Shown here one piece after another: positions 31,741 through 42,149 of a DNA stretch of 64,000 nucleotides. The DNA comes from Nesterenkonia populi. Lineage in GTDB: Bacteria > Actinomycetota > Actinomycetes > Actinomycetales > Micrococcaceae. A program made the position numbers and the translations under genes. The notes under the pieces are model-generated. The model saw only the letters and a list, made by a program, of their open reading frames with translations. It had not been told where the DNA came from and searched no databases. Where the stretch lies: positions 2,108,001 to 2,172,000 of the forward strand of contig NZ_VOIL01000001.1 in NCBI RefSeq assembly GCF_007994735.1, given 5' to 3'. Every line of letters starts with the position of its first letter. Within the stretch, counting starts at the first letter, position 1.

Positions 31741-32775
31741 ATGACAGCATCCGCCTACACCCCCCGCCGCGCCAACTGGCTCACCTCCCCCGAAGCCGAA
31801 GGGCTCGACACCGACCCCGAGATCCTCACTGACGGGTTCGGCGACATCGAAGAGATCGCCTGGGACGACGCCCCCCTCACTCACAGCGCACCCGTCGTCG
31901 AGACCGTCGACCCCGAGAACGTCTCCGTCGCCGTCGACGGCGCCTCCAAGACCTACCGCGTCCGCTCCAGCAACGAATACCTCAAAGAGAAGCACAAGGC
32001 CGCCCGCCAGGTGAAGAGAGTCCTCGGCTCCGGCTGGCTCGAAGTCCCCGCTCTGCAGCCCGTCAGCTTTGTGGTCAACCGCGGCGAAACCGTCGGCGTG
32101 ATCGGCACCAACGGGTCAGGAAAGTCCACCCTGATGAAGCTGCTCACCGGAAAAATCCGTCCCACCGACGGAGAGGTCTACGCCACCTCCACCCCCGTGA
32201 TGCTCGGCGTCAACGCCGCCCTCGTCAAAGAAATCTCCGGACGAGAGAACATCCGCCTCGGCTGCCTCGCCATGGGCCTCTCCCCCAAAGAGACGCAAGA
32301 CCGCTTCCCCCTGATCGTAGAGATCTCCGGACTCCAGGATTCTCTCGACATGCCCCTGAAGGCATACTCCTCCGGCATGGCTTCCCGGCTGCAGTTCGCC
32401 ATCGCCACCGCCGTGGACCCCGACATTCTCCTCATCGACGAAGCCCTCAACACCGGCGACGCCAAATTCCGGGCACGCACCAAAGAACGGCTCGACGAAG
32501 TCCGTGAACAGGCCGGCTGCGTCTTCCTCGTCTCCCACTCCCTCGGCACCATCAAACAGATGTGCACCCGAGTGCTGTGGATAGAGCAGGGCCAGCTCCT
32601 CGCCGACGGCGACCCCGAATGGGTCTGCTCCCAGTACCAGGAGTACACCGACCATTCCTCCAACGGGCGACGCCGCTCAGCGCAGATCGTCTACGACCGC
32701 ACCCTGCTGAAGCTCTCCCCCGTCCAGGTCGAATTCGCCGACGGCACGCGCCCCAAAAAAGCAGCGCCCGCCTGA
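31741..32775 (+). CDS. Polysaccharide/teichoic-acid ABC exporter ATPase (Wzt/TagH type)
   Basis: 344 aa with an unusual acidic N-terminal extension (about 1-60). Walker A GTNGSGKST is at 122-130, the signature is YSSGMASRL, Walker B DILLIDE, and the H-loop SHS. The segment SNEYLKEKHKAARQVKRVLG before the ATPase is characteristic of the TagH/Wzt group. It lacks the long C-terminal carbohydrate-binding domain of O-antigen Wzt. It couples ATP hydrolysis to export through the permease encoded just upstream. Confidence 0.9.
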   Translation: MTASAYTPRRANWLTSPEAEGLDTDPEILTDGFGDIEEIAWDDAPLTHSAPVVETVDPENVSVAVDGASKTYRVRSSNEYLKEKHKAARQVKRVLGSGWLEVPALQPVSFVVNRGETVGVIGTNGSGKSTLMKLLTGKIRPTDGEVYATSTPVMLGVNAALVKEISGRENIRLGCLAMGLSPKETQDRFPLIVEISGLQDSLDMPLKAYSSGMASRLQFAIATAVDPDILLIDEALNTGDAKFRARTKERLDEVREQAGCVFLVSHSLGTIKQMCTRVLWIEQGQLLADGDPEWVCSQYQEYTDHSSNGRRRSAQIVYDRTLLKLSPVQVEFADGTRPKKAAPA

Positions 32776-32816
32776 GCCTGAGCCTCCCCGCGGGAGGCCC
32801 TGACCAAACGGGCGCT
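32763..32816. terminator. Nested inverted repeat after the exporter operon
   Basis: Outer arms AGCGCCCG (32763-32770) and CGGGCGCT (32809-32816) enclose an inner stem GCCTCCC-CGC-GGGAGGC (32782-32798). No T-run follows. Convergent with ndk, so it may serve both directions. The outer arm overlaps the stop region of the ATPase gene. Confidence 0.5.
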
Positions 32817-32850
32817 GGAAGCTGCTCAGCTCAGCTGAGGCCGGAGGCTC

Positions 32851-33264
32851 TCAGCCGAACCAGATGCTGATCTCGCGCTCCGCAGACTCCGGGGAATCCG
32901 AGCCGTGGACGAGATTCTTCTGAACCTTCTCCCCCCAGTCGCGGCCCAAGTCACCACGAATGGTTCCCGGAGCCGCCGCCGTGGGGTCGGAGACGCCGCA
33001 GAGGGAGCGGAAGCCGGCGATGACGCCCTCACCCTCCACCACGGCGGCCACGATGGGGCCGGAGAGCATGAAGTCCACCAGCGGCTGGAAGAAGGGCTTG
33101 CCCTCGTGCTCCGCGTAGTGCTCGGCGAGCTGCGCCGGGGTGGCGGTCAGCTTCGTCAGCTCTGCGATTCGGTAGCCCTTAGCCTCGATACGGCGCAGGA
33201 CCTCACCGGTCAGGCCACGCTCCACACCATCGGGCTTGATGAGCACCAAAGTCTGTTCGCTCAT
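32851..33264 (-). CDS. ndk: Nucleoside diphosphate kinase
   Basis: Transfers the gamma-phosphate from ATP to NDPs through a phospho-histidine. 137 aa, the standard size. The active-site motif NLVHGSDSPESA places the catalytic His at 120. VLIKPDGVERGLTGEV is the family N-terminus. It is the last gene of the ileS-folC-DUF4233-ndk unit; its ATG overlaps the upstream stop (ATGA), so expression probably follows the T-box-controlled operon, unless an internal promoter exists. Confidence 0.97.
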   Translation of the reverse strand: MSEQTLVLIKPDGVERGLTGEVLRRIEAKGYRIAELTKLTATPAQLAEHYAEHEGKPFFQPLVDFMLSGPIVAAVVEGEGVIAGFRSLCGVSDPTAAAPGTIRGDLGRDWGEKVQKNLVHGSDSPESAEREISIWFG

Positions 33265-33743
33265 GAATCCTTCTCCTCACGTTCGGCGGCCAGTTCTTCT
33301 TCCAGCCTGTATCTTTCCATCTTTTCAACGTCCAGCTTGGCGCCGGTTCTCACCGCATACCACCAGCAGGCCAGGAACCCTAACCCCGGGATCAGCGCCA
33401 GCGGAACCCACAGGCCGTACTCGGTGATCAGGGCGGTCCAGAGGAACGCTGAGATCATCACAAACTGCAGCACCCAGCCGATCATGTAGCCGATCGGCCT
33501 GCTCAGCAGGGCGCACGTCAGCACCAGCACCACAGCGATCGCGAACGATCCGCCCAGCAGCCACCAGGCGTACCAGTCGTGCTGGTTCAGCCCCCAGGCG
33601 GCCAGCCCGAAGAACAGCATCAGGCATGCCTCCAGGCACAGCACCGAGGAGGCGAAGAGCGTCTTGACCGAACGGGGAGGCTGAACCTGGCCCGGCCGCC
33701 ACTCCCGCTGAGCCTTCGTGAGGCGACGGTTCCTCTGAGCCAT
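33261..33743 (-). CDS. DUF4233 membrane protein
   Basis: 160 aa with four membrane helices (about 30-120). It opens with a basic stretch (RNRRLTKAQREWRPGQ) and ends in a charged helix (LEEELAAEREEKDS). The family DUF4233 is found between folC and ndk in actinobacteria; no function is established. TGATG overlap with folC upstream and ATGA overlap with ndk downstream show tight translational coupling. Confidence 0.85.
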   Translation of the reverse strand: MAQRNRRLTKAQREWRPGQVQPPRSVKTLFASSVLCLEACLMLFFGLAAWGLNQHDWYAWWLLGGSFAIAVVLVLTCALLSRPIGYMIGWVLQFVMISAFLWTALITEYGLWVPLALIPGLGFLACWWYAVRTGAKLDVEKMERYRLEEELAAEREEKDS

Positions 33744-35155
33744 CAGCTGTCCTTCCGCAGTCGGTCGTCCTCAGCGCCCAGCAGGGTGCGAGCCTCTCCC
33801 ACCAGGGTGATCGACCCGGTGATGAGCACTCCCCCGCTGACCGTGGCACCGTCCTCATCCACACGGGCAACAGCCCAGTCGATTGCCTCGTCCAGGCGCT
33901 CCGTGGTGTGCAGGTCCTCCTCCCGGAAGCCGGCATCAGCCGCCATCGAGACCAGCTCCTCAGCCGGGACCGCGCGCGGCGAGACCGACTGGGTGAAGCA
34001 GATCTCACTGACCAGATCCTCGTACTGCTCGTACAGGGTGGTCATCATCGCCCGGACGTCCTTCTCCTGAAGAATGCCGACGACGAGCACCAGCTTGTCC
34101 AGTCCGAAGCTCTCCTTCAGCGCCAGAGCGGACGCCTCAAGACCGGCTGGGTTGTGCGCAGCATCAGCGATGATCGCCGGGCCCGTGCGCAGCGTCTCAA
34201 GCCGGCCGGGGCTGGTGATGTGCTCACAGGCCAGCTGCAGGTTCTCCATATTCAGCTCCTGCTCCCCGCCCCCGATGAGCGCCTCCAGGGCGGCCACTGC
34301 CAAAGCGAAGTTCTCCGCCTGGTGAGCGCCGTGCAGCGCCAGCAGCAGCTCCGGGTAGCGTCCAGCGATCCCCTGGACGGTGACCTGCTGGCCTCCCACA
34401 CCCGGCAGTCTGGACTCCACACCGAATTCCACGCCCTCGAACCGGAACGGCACGTCCGCCTCCCGTGCGGCCTCCAGCAGCACATCGGCCGCCTCAGGCA
34501 CCTGGGCAGCCGAGATCAGGAACCCGCCGGGCTTGATGATCCCGGCCTTCTCCAAGGCGATGTCATGCTCGGAGTCCCCCAGCATCTCGGTGTGGTCCAG
34601 GCTGATCGGGGTGACGACCTGCACCTGGCCCTCCACCACATTAGTGGCGTCCCAGGCGCCGCCCAGGCCCACCTCCAGGACCATGACATCCACCGGCTCA
34701 TCGGCGAACACCGCGAAGGCCAGCACCGTCAGGCATTCGAACAGCGTCAGCGGCGCCTCGCCCTCGGCGGTCAGCTTCTCATCGACCATCCCGATGTAAG
34801 GGCGGATCTCGTCCCAGATCCGCACGAACGTCTCATCCGAGACCGGCACGCCGTCGATGCTGATCCGTTCCGTCACCGCCCCCATATGCGGGGAGCCGTA
34901 CCGGCCGGTGCGGAGGTCATGGGCCAGCAGGCCCGCCTCGATCATCCGGGCCGTGGAGGTCTTCCCGTTGGTGCCGGTGATGTGGATGGCCGGAGCGGAG
35001 CGCTCCGGGTTCCCCAGCACATCCATGGCCATGCGCACCGGCTCCAGCCGAGGGTGCGTCTGGTTCTCTGGTGCACGGGCGAGCATCTCCGCGTAGACGG
35101 AGGCCACGGAGAACTGGTCGAACGGCTCTCCAGGGGTCAAAGAATTCTCGGGCAT
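33743..35155 (-). CDS. folC: Dihydrofolate/folylpolyglutamate synthase
   Basis: Mur-ligase-type enzyme adding glutamate to dihydropteroate or folates using ATP. 470 aa. The P-loop HITGTNGKTST lies at about 58-68, LEVGLGGAWDATNVVE in the middle, and HNPAG (DAAHNPAGLEAS) in the C-terminal domain. The start ATG overlaps the ileS stop (TGATG). Conserved place in the actinobacterial ileS-folC-DUF4233-ndk order. Confidence 0.95.
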   Translation of the reverse strand: MPENSLTPGEPFDQFSVASVYAEMLARAPENQTHPRLEPVRMAMDVLGNPERSAPAIHITGTNGKTSTARMIEAGLLAHDLRTGRYGSPHMGAVTERISIDGVPVSDETFVRIWDEIRPYIGMVDEKLTAEGEAPLTLFECLTVLAFAVFADEPVDVMVLEVGLGGAWDATNVVEGQVQVVTPISLDHTEMLGDSEHDIALEKAGIIKPGGFLISAAQVPEAADVLLEAAREADVPFRFEGVEFGVESRLPGVGGQQVTVQGIAGRYPELLLALHGAHQAENFALAVAALEALIGGGEQELNMENLQLACEHITSPGRLETLRTGPAIIADAAHNPAGLEASALALKESFGLDKLVLVVGILQEKDVRAMMTTLYEQYEDLVSEICFTQSVSPRAVPAEELVSMAADAGFREEDLHTTERLDEAIDWAVARVDEDGATVSGGVLITGSITLVGEARTLLGAEDDRLRKDS

Positions 35156-38100
35156 CAGCTGCTCTCCACTACGACGACGTCGGCTTTCGGCTCCTCGGCG
35201 GCCGGGTCCTCCACCAGGTCAAGATCCACGGTGAGGGTGTCCTCGGTGACCAGCTCCGCGTGCTCATCCACCGCAGAGATGATCTCTGGGGCGGCGACGA
35301 GCACGGTGCGGATCCGGTCTGAGACGTTCAGGCCGGCATCCTTGCGGGCCGCCTGAACGATGCGGATCACGTCACGGGCGGTTCCCTCGGCGACCAGCTC
35401 GTCGGTCAGCTCAGTGTCCAGCACCAGGAAACCGGCGTCGAGGGTGGTGACCGTCCTGTCCCCCGCCTCTTCGGAAACCGTGGTGGTCAGCTCGTACTCG
35501 CCTTCCTGCAGCTGCAGCCCGCCGGCAGTCACCGCACCGTCCTGCACAGACCAGTCACCGGACTTCGCACCCTTGATGGCGTGCTGAACATCCTTGCCCA
35601 GGCGGGGCCCGGCGGCGCGCGCGTTGACCACCAGCTGCCGGCCGATCCCGAAGTCGGACTCCTCGGTCTCGGCGGCCTCCAGCAGATCCACAGCCTTCAG
35701 ATTCAGCTCCTCGGCGATGATCTCCTGATAGGTGCCTGAGAGCTGATCGGCACCGGGCACCACCACGGTGAGCCTCTTCAGCGGCTGGCGCACCCGGATC
35801 TTCGCCTGCTTGCGCAGCGCGGAGCCGGCAGAGGTGATCGCGCGGGTGCGCTCCATGCGCTCCACGGCCTGCTCGTCCCGCAGATAGTCCTCCGGGTTGG
35901 GCCAGTCCGTCAGGTGCACGGAGCGCCCGCCGGTCAGGCCGCGCCAGATCTCCTCAGACACCAGCGGCAGCATCGGCGCCGCCACCCTGGTGAAGGTCTC
36001 CAAGACGGTGCAGAGCACATCATAGGCGGTGCGGTCCTCCGCGTAGAACCGTGCACGGGAGCGACGGATGTACCAGTTGGTCAGGGTCTCCGCGAACCGG
36101 CGCAGCGCCTCCGCCGCCTCCGCGATCGCGAACTCATCCAGCGCCTCAGTGACCTCACGGACCAGGTCCCCGGCGGCGGCGAGGATGTAGTGGTCCAGGG
36201 GGTTCTCGACGTCCTCTGCCCTCACCGTCTTCGCCTGGTATCCCCTGCCGCCATCAGCGGTGTTGGCGTACAGGGCGAAGAAGTGCCAGGCGTTCCACAT
36301 CGGCAGCAGCACCTGGCGGACGCCCTCACGGATGCCCTCCTCCGTGACGATGAGGTTGCCGCCGCGCAGGATCGGCGAGCTCATCAGGAACCAGCGCATC
36401 GCATCCGAGCCGTCCCGATCGAACACCTCGTTGACATCCGGGTAGTTCTGCAGCGACTTGGACATCTTCTGCCCGTCCGAGCCGAGCACAATCCCGTGGC
36501 TGATCACATTGGTGAACGCAGGCCGGTCGAACAGGGCAGCAGCCAGGACGTGCATGGTGTAGAACCAGCCGCGAGTCTGGCCGATGTACTCCACGATGAA
36601 GTCAGCCGGGTGATGGCCCTCGAACCAGTCAGCATTCTCGAACGGGTAGTGCACCTGAGCGAACTGCATCGACCCTGAGTCGAACCAGACATCGAGGACG
36701 TCCTCCACGCGGACCATCCTGGACTTTCCGGTGGGGTCGTCCGGGTTGGGGCGGGTGAGGCTGTCGATCCAGGGGCGGTGCAGGTCCGGCTCGCCCGCGG
36801 CATTGCGCGGATAGTCGCCGAAGGCATCCTTGAGCTCGTCCAAGGACCCGTAGACCTCCGTGCGGGGGTAGTTGGGGTCGTCGGAGACCCACACCGGGAT
36901 GGGGCTGCCCCAGTACCGGTTGCGGCTGATCGACCAGTCGCGCGCGTTCTCCAGCCACTTGCCGAACTGGCCGTGCTTCACGTTCTCCGGGATCCAGTTG
37001 ATCTGCTCATTGAGCTCAACCATCCGGTCCTTGAACTGGGTGACTGCCACATACCAGGAGGTCACCGCCTTGTAGATCAGCGGGGTCCGGCATCGCCAGC
37101 AGTGCGGGTAGGAGTGCACATAGGACTTCTCCTGCACCAGCCGGCCGTCGGCCTTCAGCCGGTTGATGATGGTGCGGTTGGCGTCGAAGACCTGCTTCCC
37201 AGCGATCTCTGCCAGGGGCGCGTCGCCCGACGGCGTGGGCTCGGCGAACATCGGCAGGAACTTGGCGCCGGAGTCCACGGAGAGGATGACAGGGATTCCC
37301 GCCTCCTCTGAGGACCGCTGGTCCTCCTCACCGTAGGCGGAGGCCTGGTGGACCAGACCGGTTCCGTCGGTGGTGGTGACGTAGTCCTCCACGAGCACCT
37401 GGAATGCCTGCTCGGTGCCCCACTTCTCAGCGTCGGCGTAGTACCCCCAGAGGGGCTTGTACCGCAGCCCGGCCAGCTGCTTCCCGCGGTAGGTGCCGAC
37501 GACGGCGCTGGCCGCCTGCTCTGCCGCGGCCGCCTCCTCAGAGGCAGCGAACCCCAGGTCCTCGGCGTAGTCGGCGAGCAGGTCCTTCGCCAGCATCACC
37601 CTGCCGGGCACCGGGCTCGCAGAAGGAGCCTCTACGACGACGTACTCCACCTCCGGCCCCACGGCCACAGAGAAGTTGGTGGGCAGGGTCCAGGGGGTGG
37701 TGGTCCAGGCGAGCAGGTTCACTCCGATGAGCTCCTCAGGGCCCTCGGTGATGGGGAACGCGACGGTGACGGAAGGGTCCTGGCGGTCCTGGTAGACCTC
37801 GTCGTCCATGCGCAGCTCATGGTTGGACAGCGGGGTCTCGTCCTTCCAGCAGTACGGCAGCACCCGGAACCCCTGGTAGGTGAGACCCTTTTCGTGCAGC
37901 TGCTTGAACGCCCAGATGACCGACTCCATGAACTCGACATTCAGGGTCCTGTAGTCGTTCTCGAAGTCCACCCAGCGGGCCTGGCGAGACACGTAGTCCT
38001 CCCACTCGCGGGTGAACTTCAGCACGTTGGACCGGCACGCGTCGTTGAACCTGTCGATGCCCATCGACTCGATCTCGGCCTTGTCCGTCATGCCGAGCTC

Positions 38101-38433
38101 CTTCATCGCGGAGAGCTCGGCGGGCAGGCCGTGGGTGTCCCAGCCGAACCGGCGCTCGACCTTCTGGCCGCGCATGGTTCGGTAGCGCGGGATCAGGTCC
38201 TTGGCGTAGCCGGTCAGCAGGTGCCCGTAGTGGGGCAGGCCGTTGGCGAACGGCGGCCCGTCGTAGAAGACGAACTCCTCGCCCTGACGCTGCTCCACGG
38301 ACGCTTTGAAGGTGCCGTCGGATTCCCAGTGCTTGAGGATCCGCTCCTCAATCTCGGGGAAGCGCACAGAGGTGGGAACCTCACGCTTCTCACCAGAGGA
38401 AGCACGAGGGTAGACGGGAGAAGTCTCAGTCAT
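35155..38433 (-). CDS. ileS: Isoleucyl-tRNA synthetase
   Basis: Class I synthetase charging tRNA-Ile, with an editing domain against valine. About 1092 aa. HYGH (HIGH signature) lies at about 68-71 in [17 protein letters not shown] in [13 protein letters not shown], and [14 protein letters not shown] in the connective region. The length and pattern fit the eukaryote-like IleRS type seen in many actinobacteria, a type often less sensitive to mupirocin; that last point is family knowledge only. ATG 38433 is preferred over ATG 38442 because GAGCAGG sits 9 nt before it. A T-box leader lies upstream. Confidence 0.96.
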   Translation of the reverse strand: MTETSPVYPRASSGEKREVPTSVRFPEIEERILKHWESDGTFKASVEQRQGEEFVFYDGPPFANGLPHYGHLLTGYAKDLIPRYRTMRGQKVERRFGWDTHGLPAELSAMKELGMTDKAEIESMGIDRFNDACRSNVLKFTREWEDYVSRQARWVDFENDYRTLNVEFMESVIWAFKQLHEKGLTYQGFRVLPYCWKDETPLSNHELRMDDEVYQDRQDPSVTVAFPITEGPEELIGVNLLAWTTTPWTLPTNFSVAVGPEVEYVVVEAPSASPVPGRVMLAKDLLADYAEDLGFAASEEAAAAEQAASAVVGTYRGKQLAGLRYKPLWGYYADAEKWGTEQAFQVLVEDYVTTTDGTGLVHQASAYGEEDQRSSEEAGIPVILSVDSGAKFLPMFAEPTPSGDAPLAEIAGKQVFDANRTIINRLKADGRLVQEKSYVHSYPHCWRCRTPLIYKAVTSWYVAVTQFKDRMVELNEQINWIPENVKHGQFGKWLENARDWSISRNRYWGSPIPVWVSDDPNYPRTEVYGSLDELKDAFGDYPRNAAGEPDLHRPWIDSLTRPNPDDPTGKSRMVRVEDVLDVWFDSGSMQFAQVHYPFENADWFEGHHPADFIVEYIGQTRGWFYTMHVLAAALFDRPAFTNVISHGIVLGSDGQKMSKSLQNYPDVNEVFDRDGSDAMRWFLMSSPILRGGNLIVTEEGIREGVRQVLLPMWNAWHFFALYANTADGGRGYQAKTVRAEDVENPLDHYILAAAGDLVREVTEALDEFAIAEAAEALRRFAETLTNWYIRRSRARFYAEDRTAYDVLCTVLETFTRVAAPMLPLVSEEIWRGLTGGRSVHLTDWPNPEDYLRDEQAVERMERTRAITSAGSALRKQAKIRVRQPLKRLTVVVPGADQLSGTYQEIIAEELNLKAVDLLEAAETEESDFGIGRQLVVNARAAGPRLGKDVQHAIKGAKSGDWSVQDGAVTAGGLQLQEGEYELTTTVSEEAGDRTVTTLDAGFLVLDTELTDELVAEGTARDVIRIVQAARKDAGLNVSDRIRTVLVAAPEIISAVDEHAELVTEDTLTVDLDLVEDPAAEEPKADVVVVESS

Positions 38434-38662
38434 GGAGTCCATCCTGCTCGGGGCCGAACACGGTACGTATCTGCACTTGCCGCAAGGACGCTGACGCGCG
38501 GTACCACCTTGCTTGCACGCACCGACTCAGACGGCGTCGTGCCTCTCCATGACTGCTGTGACGGGCTTACCCGTCCGGGTCTACTCAGCTCCGCACGACG
38601 TCGTCGCACTGAGGCTTTTCTTCCGGATGCTCCCCGGTGATAGCCGGATCATCACGATTCAG
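38434..38662 (-). promoter_or_regulatory. T-box riboswitch (Ile), short Stem I, probably translational
   Basis: The T-box core AAGGTGGTACCGCG lies at 38510-38497 (minus). Near the 5' end a very short Stem I (GTGAT/ATCAC, 38655-38637) carries an ATC isoleucine specifier at 38649-38647. GCAAGG before the T-box can pair with CCTTGC after it, giving the anti-sequestrator helix around the UGG bulge. No T-run terminator follows, so control is likely at ribosome access, as in other actinobacterial ileS leaders. A TAGACT -10-like element at 38674-38669 would start the leader near 38662. Confidence 0.88.
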
Positions 38663-38683
38663 GCCCCAAGTCTACTAGAGGCC

Positions 38684-38712
38684 TTGTGCACCTTCCTCCC
38701 AGCTTCTAGCGT
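38684..38712 (+). promoter_or_regulatory. Promoter of mgtC-like gene (leaderless)
   Basis: TTGTGC (38684-38689), 17-bp spacer, TAGCGT (38707-38712), then 6 nt to ATG 38719. Overlaps the divergent ileS leader promoter region. Confidence 0.5.
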
Positions 38713-38718
38713 CAAGGC

Positions 38719-39426
38719 ATGGAGATTGAGCTGATCGGCGACACTGCGGCTGAGGAGACGCTGCTGCTGGTCAGCGCCTTCGTGCTCTCCGCCGTGATCG
38801 GCGTGGAGCGCGAGGTCCGACAGAAGTCGGCCGGGGCGCGCACGCACATCCTGGTGGGGCTCGGTTCGGCGCTGTTCACGCTGGTCTCCGCCTACGGCTT
38901 CGCCCACATCCTCGAAGAGGGCGTGATCCTGGACCCCTCACGCATTGCCGCACAGATCGTCTCGGGCATCGGCTTCATCGGTGCCGGGGTGATCTTTGTG
39001 CGCCAGAACATCGTCTCGGGCCTCACCACAGCCGGATCGATCTGGGTGACTGCCGCGGTGGGGATGGCGTGCGGGGCCGGAATGCCGCTGATCGCCGCCG
39101 TCACCGTGGTGCTCCACCTTCTGGCGATGACGATTGTGACGCGGCTGGTGCGCCGGCTCCCCCAGCACGGCCGCACCCAGCGCTTCGACGTCCGCTACAG
39201 GGACGGACGCGGAATCCTCCGGGAGATTCTGCGAGCCGCCTCAGAGCTGGGCTATGAGACCGGGCTCTCCCAGACCAAGCGGGAGGACTCCGAAGACGGC
39301 CCCGTGGTGGAGGCCACCATGACTTTCAGCCGTCCGCAGCACCAGCCGCCCTCTGTCCTGATGCAGGCCCTGACCGAGCTCGACGGCGTGGTGGAGGTCC
39401 GAGCGGTCAACCCCGAGCTGGAATAA
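38719..39426 (+). CDS. MgtC/SapB family membrane protein
   Basis: 235 aa. The N-terminal domain has about five membrane helices with the family's acidic/basic signature (VIGVEREVRQKSAGARTHIL) and GIGFIGAGVIFV. A cytoplasmic ACT-like C-terminal domain follows (about 155-235). MgtC proteins inhibit F-type ATP synthase or help growth at low magnesium in pathogens; in free-living actinobacteria the role is open. It stands alone between ileS and valS and is probably translated from a leaderless mRNA. Confidence 0.88.
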   Translation: MEIELIGDTAAEETLLLVSAFVLSAVIGVEREVRQKSAGARTHILVGLGSALFTLVSAYGFAHILEEGVILDPSRIAAQIVSGIGFIGAGVIFVRQNIVSGLTTAGSIWVTAAVGMACGAGMPLIAAVTVVLHLLAMTIVTRLVRRLPQHGRTQRFDVRYRDGRGILREILRAASELGYETGLSQTKREDSEDGPVVEATMTFSRPQHQPPSVLMQALTELDGVVEVRAVNPELE

Positions 39427-39435
39427 GGGCAGCGC

Positions 39436-42051
39436 CTACCCCTCGGGGGCGGCGTACTCCGCCTGAGTGAGCTCCGGGGACTCTCCCCCGGCGGCCAGGA
39501 TCAGCTGCTCCGCCTTGGCGGCGGACTTCAGGTCCTCCACGGCAGACTCCACCCGGGGCAGCTGCGCCGGGGGAAGCACCAGTGTGCCAGCCGTGATCGG
39601 GGTGCGCTGCTTCACCTGAGCCTCAGACTTCCCGCGGCGCACCGCCGCCAGTGCATCCGCCACCGCGCTGAGGGTCTCGGCTTCGCCAGCTGCGGCCTCC
39701 AAGCCGTCTGCAGCGGGCCACTCAGCGGCGTGCACCGAGCCGGCACGCCACCATCGCCACACCTCATCCGTCGCGAACGGCAGAACCGGAGCAAACAGAC
39801 GCAGGACCGTATCCAGGGTGGTCGCAAGGGTCGCGCGGACCGACGCCTGCGCCTCCTCACCCTGGCCGCCGTAGGCACGGTCCTTCACCAGCTCCACATA
39901 ATCGTCGGTGAACTGCCAGAAGAAGCTCTCCGTCATCTGCAATGCCCGGGCGTAGTCGTACTCCTCGAAGCGGGCCGTGGCATCCTCCACGAGCTTCTGC
40001 AGCCGATCCAGCAGCGCCCTGTCCAAAGGCTGTGTCACCGCAGCCGCGGAGGCAGCATCATAGACGATGTGCTCCTCCGTGACGCCCATCCCGAACGCGA
40101 ACTTCGAGGCGTTCAGCAGCTTGATCGCCAGACGGCGACCGATCTTGAACTGCCCCTCCTCATACGCAGTGTCCGCACCGAGCTTGGCGCTCGCCGCCCA
40201 ATACCGGACCGCGTCAGTGCCGAAACGCTCAAGGATCTCGTCCGGAACCACCACGTTGCCCTTGGACTTGGACATCTTCTTACGGTCCGGATCCAGGATC
40301 CACCCGGAAATCGCAGTATTCTCCCACGGCACCGACTCGTGCAGAGAGTGTGCACGCACCACAGTGGAGAACAGCCAGGTGCGGATGATGTCATGACCCT
40401 GCGGCCGCAGGTCATACGGGAAGACCGAGGTGAAGAATTCGTTGTCCCGCTCCCACTTGCCCGCGATCTGCGGGGTCAGCGACGACGTCGCCCACGTGTC
40501 CAGCACGTCCTGCTCGCCGACGAAGCCGCCCGGCACGCCGCGCATGTCCTCGGTGAGCCCAGGAGCGGCGTCCGACGACGGGTCAACCGGAAGCTGGTCC
40601 TCGCTCGGCAGGATCGGAACGTCATAATCCGGCTCACCCTCATCATCCAAGCGGTACCAGACGGGGATCGGAACCCCGAAGAATCGCTGGCGGGAGATCA
40701 GCCAGTCGCCGTTGAGGCCCTCCACCCAGTTCTCGTACCGGGAGCGCATGAAGCCGGGGTGCCAGTCCATCTGCTGGCCGCGCTGGACCAGCTCGTCCCG
40801 GCGCTCAGCGTCACGGCCACCGTTGCGGATGTACCACTGGCGGGACGTGACCACCTCGAGGGGCTTATCGCCCTTCTCGTAGAAATGGACCGCGTGAGTG
40901 ATCTGCTTCGGCTCGCCGTCGAGCAGGCCCTGCTCCCGCAGCATCTCGAGCACAGCCTCCTTGGCGGAGTGCACCGTCTTGCCGGCCAGTTGCTCATAGC
41001 GCTCCTGCCCCTCCGCGGAGATGATCCAGTCCGGGACCTCCCGGCCGAAACGACCGTCACGGCCGATCAGAGCCCGGGCGGGAAGCTGCAGCTCACGCCA
41101 CCAGGTGACATCAGTCATGTCTCCGAAGGTGCAGATCATCGCGATGCCTGAGCCCTTCTCAGGGTCCGCCAGCCGGTGGGCCTTCACTTCCACCTCCACG
41201 CCGAACAGCGGGGAGGTCACCGTGGTGCCGAAGAGCCCCTGGTAGCGCTCATCCTCAGGGTGGGCGACCAGAGCCACGCAGGAGGGCAGCAGCTCCGGGC
41301 GGGTGGTCTCAATGAAGACCTCCTCACCCTCAGGGGTGGTGAAGGGAAAGCGGTGGTAGGCCCCCGGACGCTCCTTGGCCTCCAGCTCAGCCTGCGCCAC
41401 TGCGGTGCGGAAGGTGATGTCCCACAGGGTGGGGGCCTCAGCGGTGTACGCGTTGCCGGAGTTCACATCCCGCAGGAATGCGCGCTGGCTGGCCGCGCGC
41501 GAGTCGTCGTCGATGGTGCGGTAGGTCTGCCGCCAGTCCACAGACAGGCCCAGTCGGGTGAACAGGTCCTCAAAGACCTTCTCGTCCTCGACGGTGAGCT
41601 TCTCGCAGAGCTCGATGAAGTTCCGACGGCTGATCGCATCCCAGTCCCGCTGATTCTTCGCGGGCTTCTCAGGCGGGGTGTAATCCGGCTCGTACGGCTG
41701 CGAAGGGTCGCACCGCACTCCGTAGTAGTTCTGCACCCGGCGCTCAGTGGGCAGGCCGTTGTCGTCCCAGCCCAACGGGTAGAACACCTTCTTGCCCCGC
41801 ATCCGCTGGAAACGGGCCACCACGTCCGTCTGCGTGTAGGAGAACATGTGCCCCACGTGCAGAGAGCCCGAGGCCGTCGGCGGCGGCGTATCGATTGAGT
41901 AGACCTGCTCACGGCTGGCCGACTCATCGAAGTGGTAGAGCCTCTCGGCCTGCCACGCCTCATTCAGCTTGGCCTCCAGGCCTTCCAGCGCGGGCTTCTC
42001 AGGGACAGCGGGGGCGATGGGCGAGTCCGTGCCCAGGAAGTTCTCAGACAT
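39436..42051 (-). CDS. valS: Valyl-tRNA synthetase
   Basis: Class I synthetase charging tRNA-Val with editing. 871 aa from ATG 42051 (MSENFLG); the frame is open 26 codons further but those are Arg-rich and unlike the family. HVGH signature in PTASGSLHVGHMFSYTQTD, and KMSKSKGNVV for the second. YYGVRCDPSQPYEPDY marks the form common in actinobacteria. No T-box is seen in the 98 nt to the next gene upstream. The C-terminal region holds anticodon-binding helices and a short coiled coil. Confidence 0.96.
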   Translation of the reverse strand: MSENFLGTDSPIAPAVPEKPALEGLEAKLNEAWQAERLYHFDESASREQVYSIDTPPPTASGSLHVGHMFSYTQTDVVARFQRMRGKKVFYPLGWDDNGLPTERRVQNYYGVRCDPSQPYEPDYTPPEKPAKNQRDWDAISRRNFIELCEKLTVEDEKVFEDLFTRLGLSVDWRQTYRTIDDDSRAASQRAFLRDVNSGNAYTAEAPTLWDITFRTAVAQAELEAKERPGAYHRFPFTTPEGEEVFIETTRPELLPSCVALVAHPEDERYQGLFGTTVTSPLFGVEVEVKAHRLADPEKGSGIAMICTFGDMTDVTWWRELQLPARALIGRDGRFGREVPDWIISAEGQERYEQLAGKTVHSAKEAVLEMLREQGLLDGEPKQITHAVHFYEKGDKPLEVVTSRQWYIRNGGRDAERRDELVQRGQQMDWHPGFMRSRYENWVEGLNGDWLISRQRFFGVPIPVWYRLDDEGEPDYDVPILPSEDQLPVDPSSDAAPGLTEDMRGVPGGFVGEQDVLDTWATSSLTPQIAGKWERDNEFFTSVFPYDLRPQGHDIIRTWLFSTVVRAHSLHESVPWENTAISGWILDPDRKKMSKSKGNVVVPDEILERFGTDAVRYWAASAKLGADTAYEEGQFKIGRRLAIKLLNASKFAFGMGVTEEHIVYDAASAAAVTQPLDRALLDRLQKLVEDATARFEEYDYARALQMTESFFWQFTDDYVELVKDRAYGGQGEEAQASVRATLATTLDTVLRLFAPVLPFATDEVWRWWRAGSVHAAEWPAADGLEAAAGEAETLSAVADALAAVRRGKSEAQVKQRTPITAGTLVLPPAQLPRVESAVEDLKSAAKAEQLILAAGGESPELTQAEYAAPEG

Positions 42052-42149
42052 GATCCTCAGTCTCTCACGCAGGACGCATCCCCGCGTGAGAGACCACAGC
42101 ATCAGACGTGCGAGCCGGTCCCTGCGCACCCGCCCAGGGGCACGCAGGC

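Noticed and set aside
18297..32775. Whole glycan cluster as a mobile island
   Set aside because: No integrase, flanking repeats or tRNA; only part is lower in G+C, which fits recombination of a variable surface locus.
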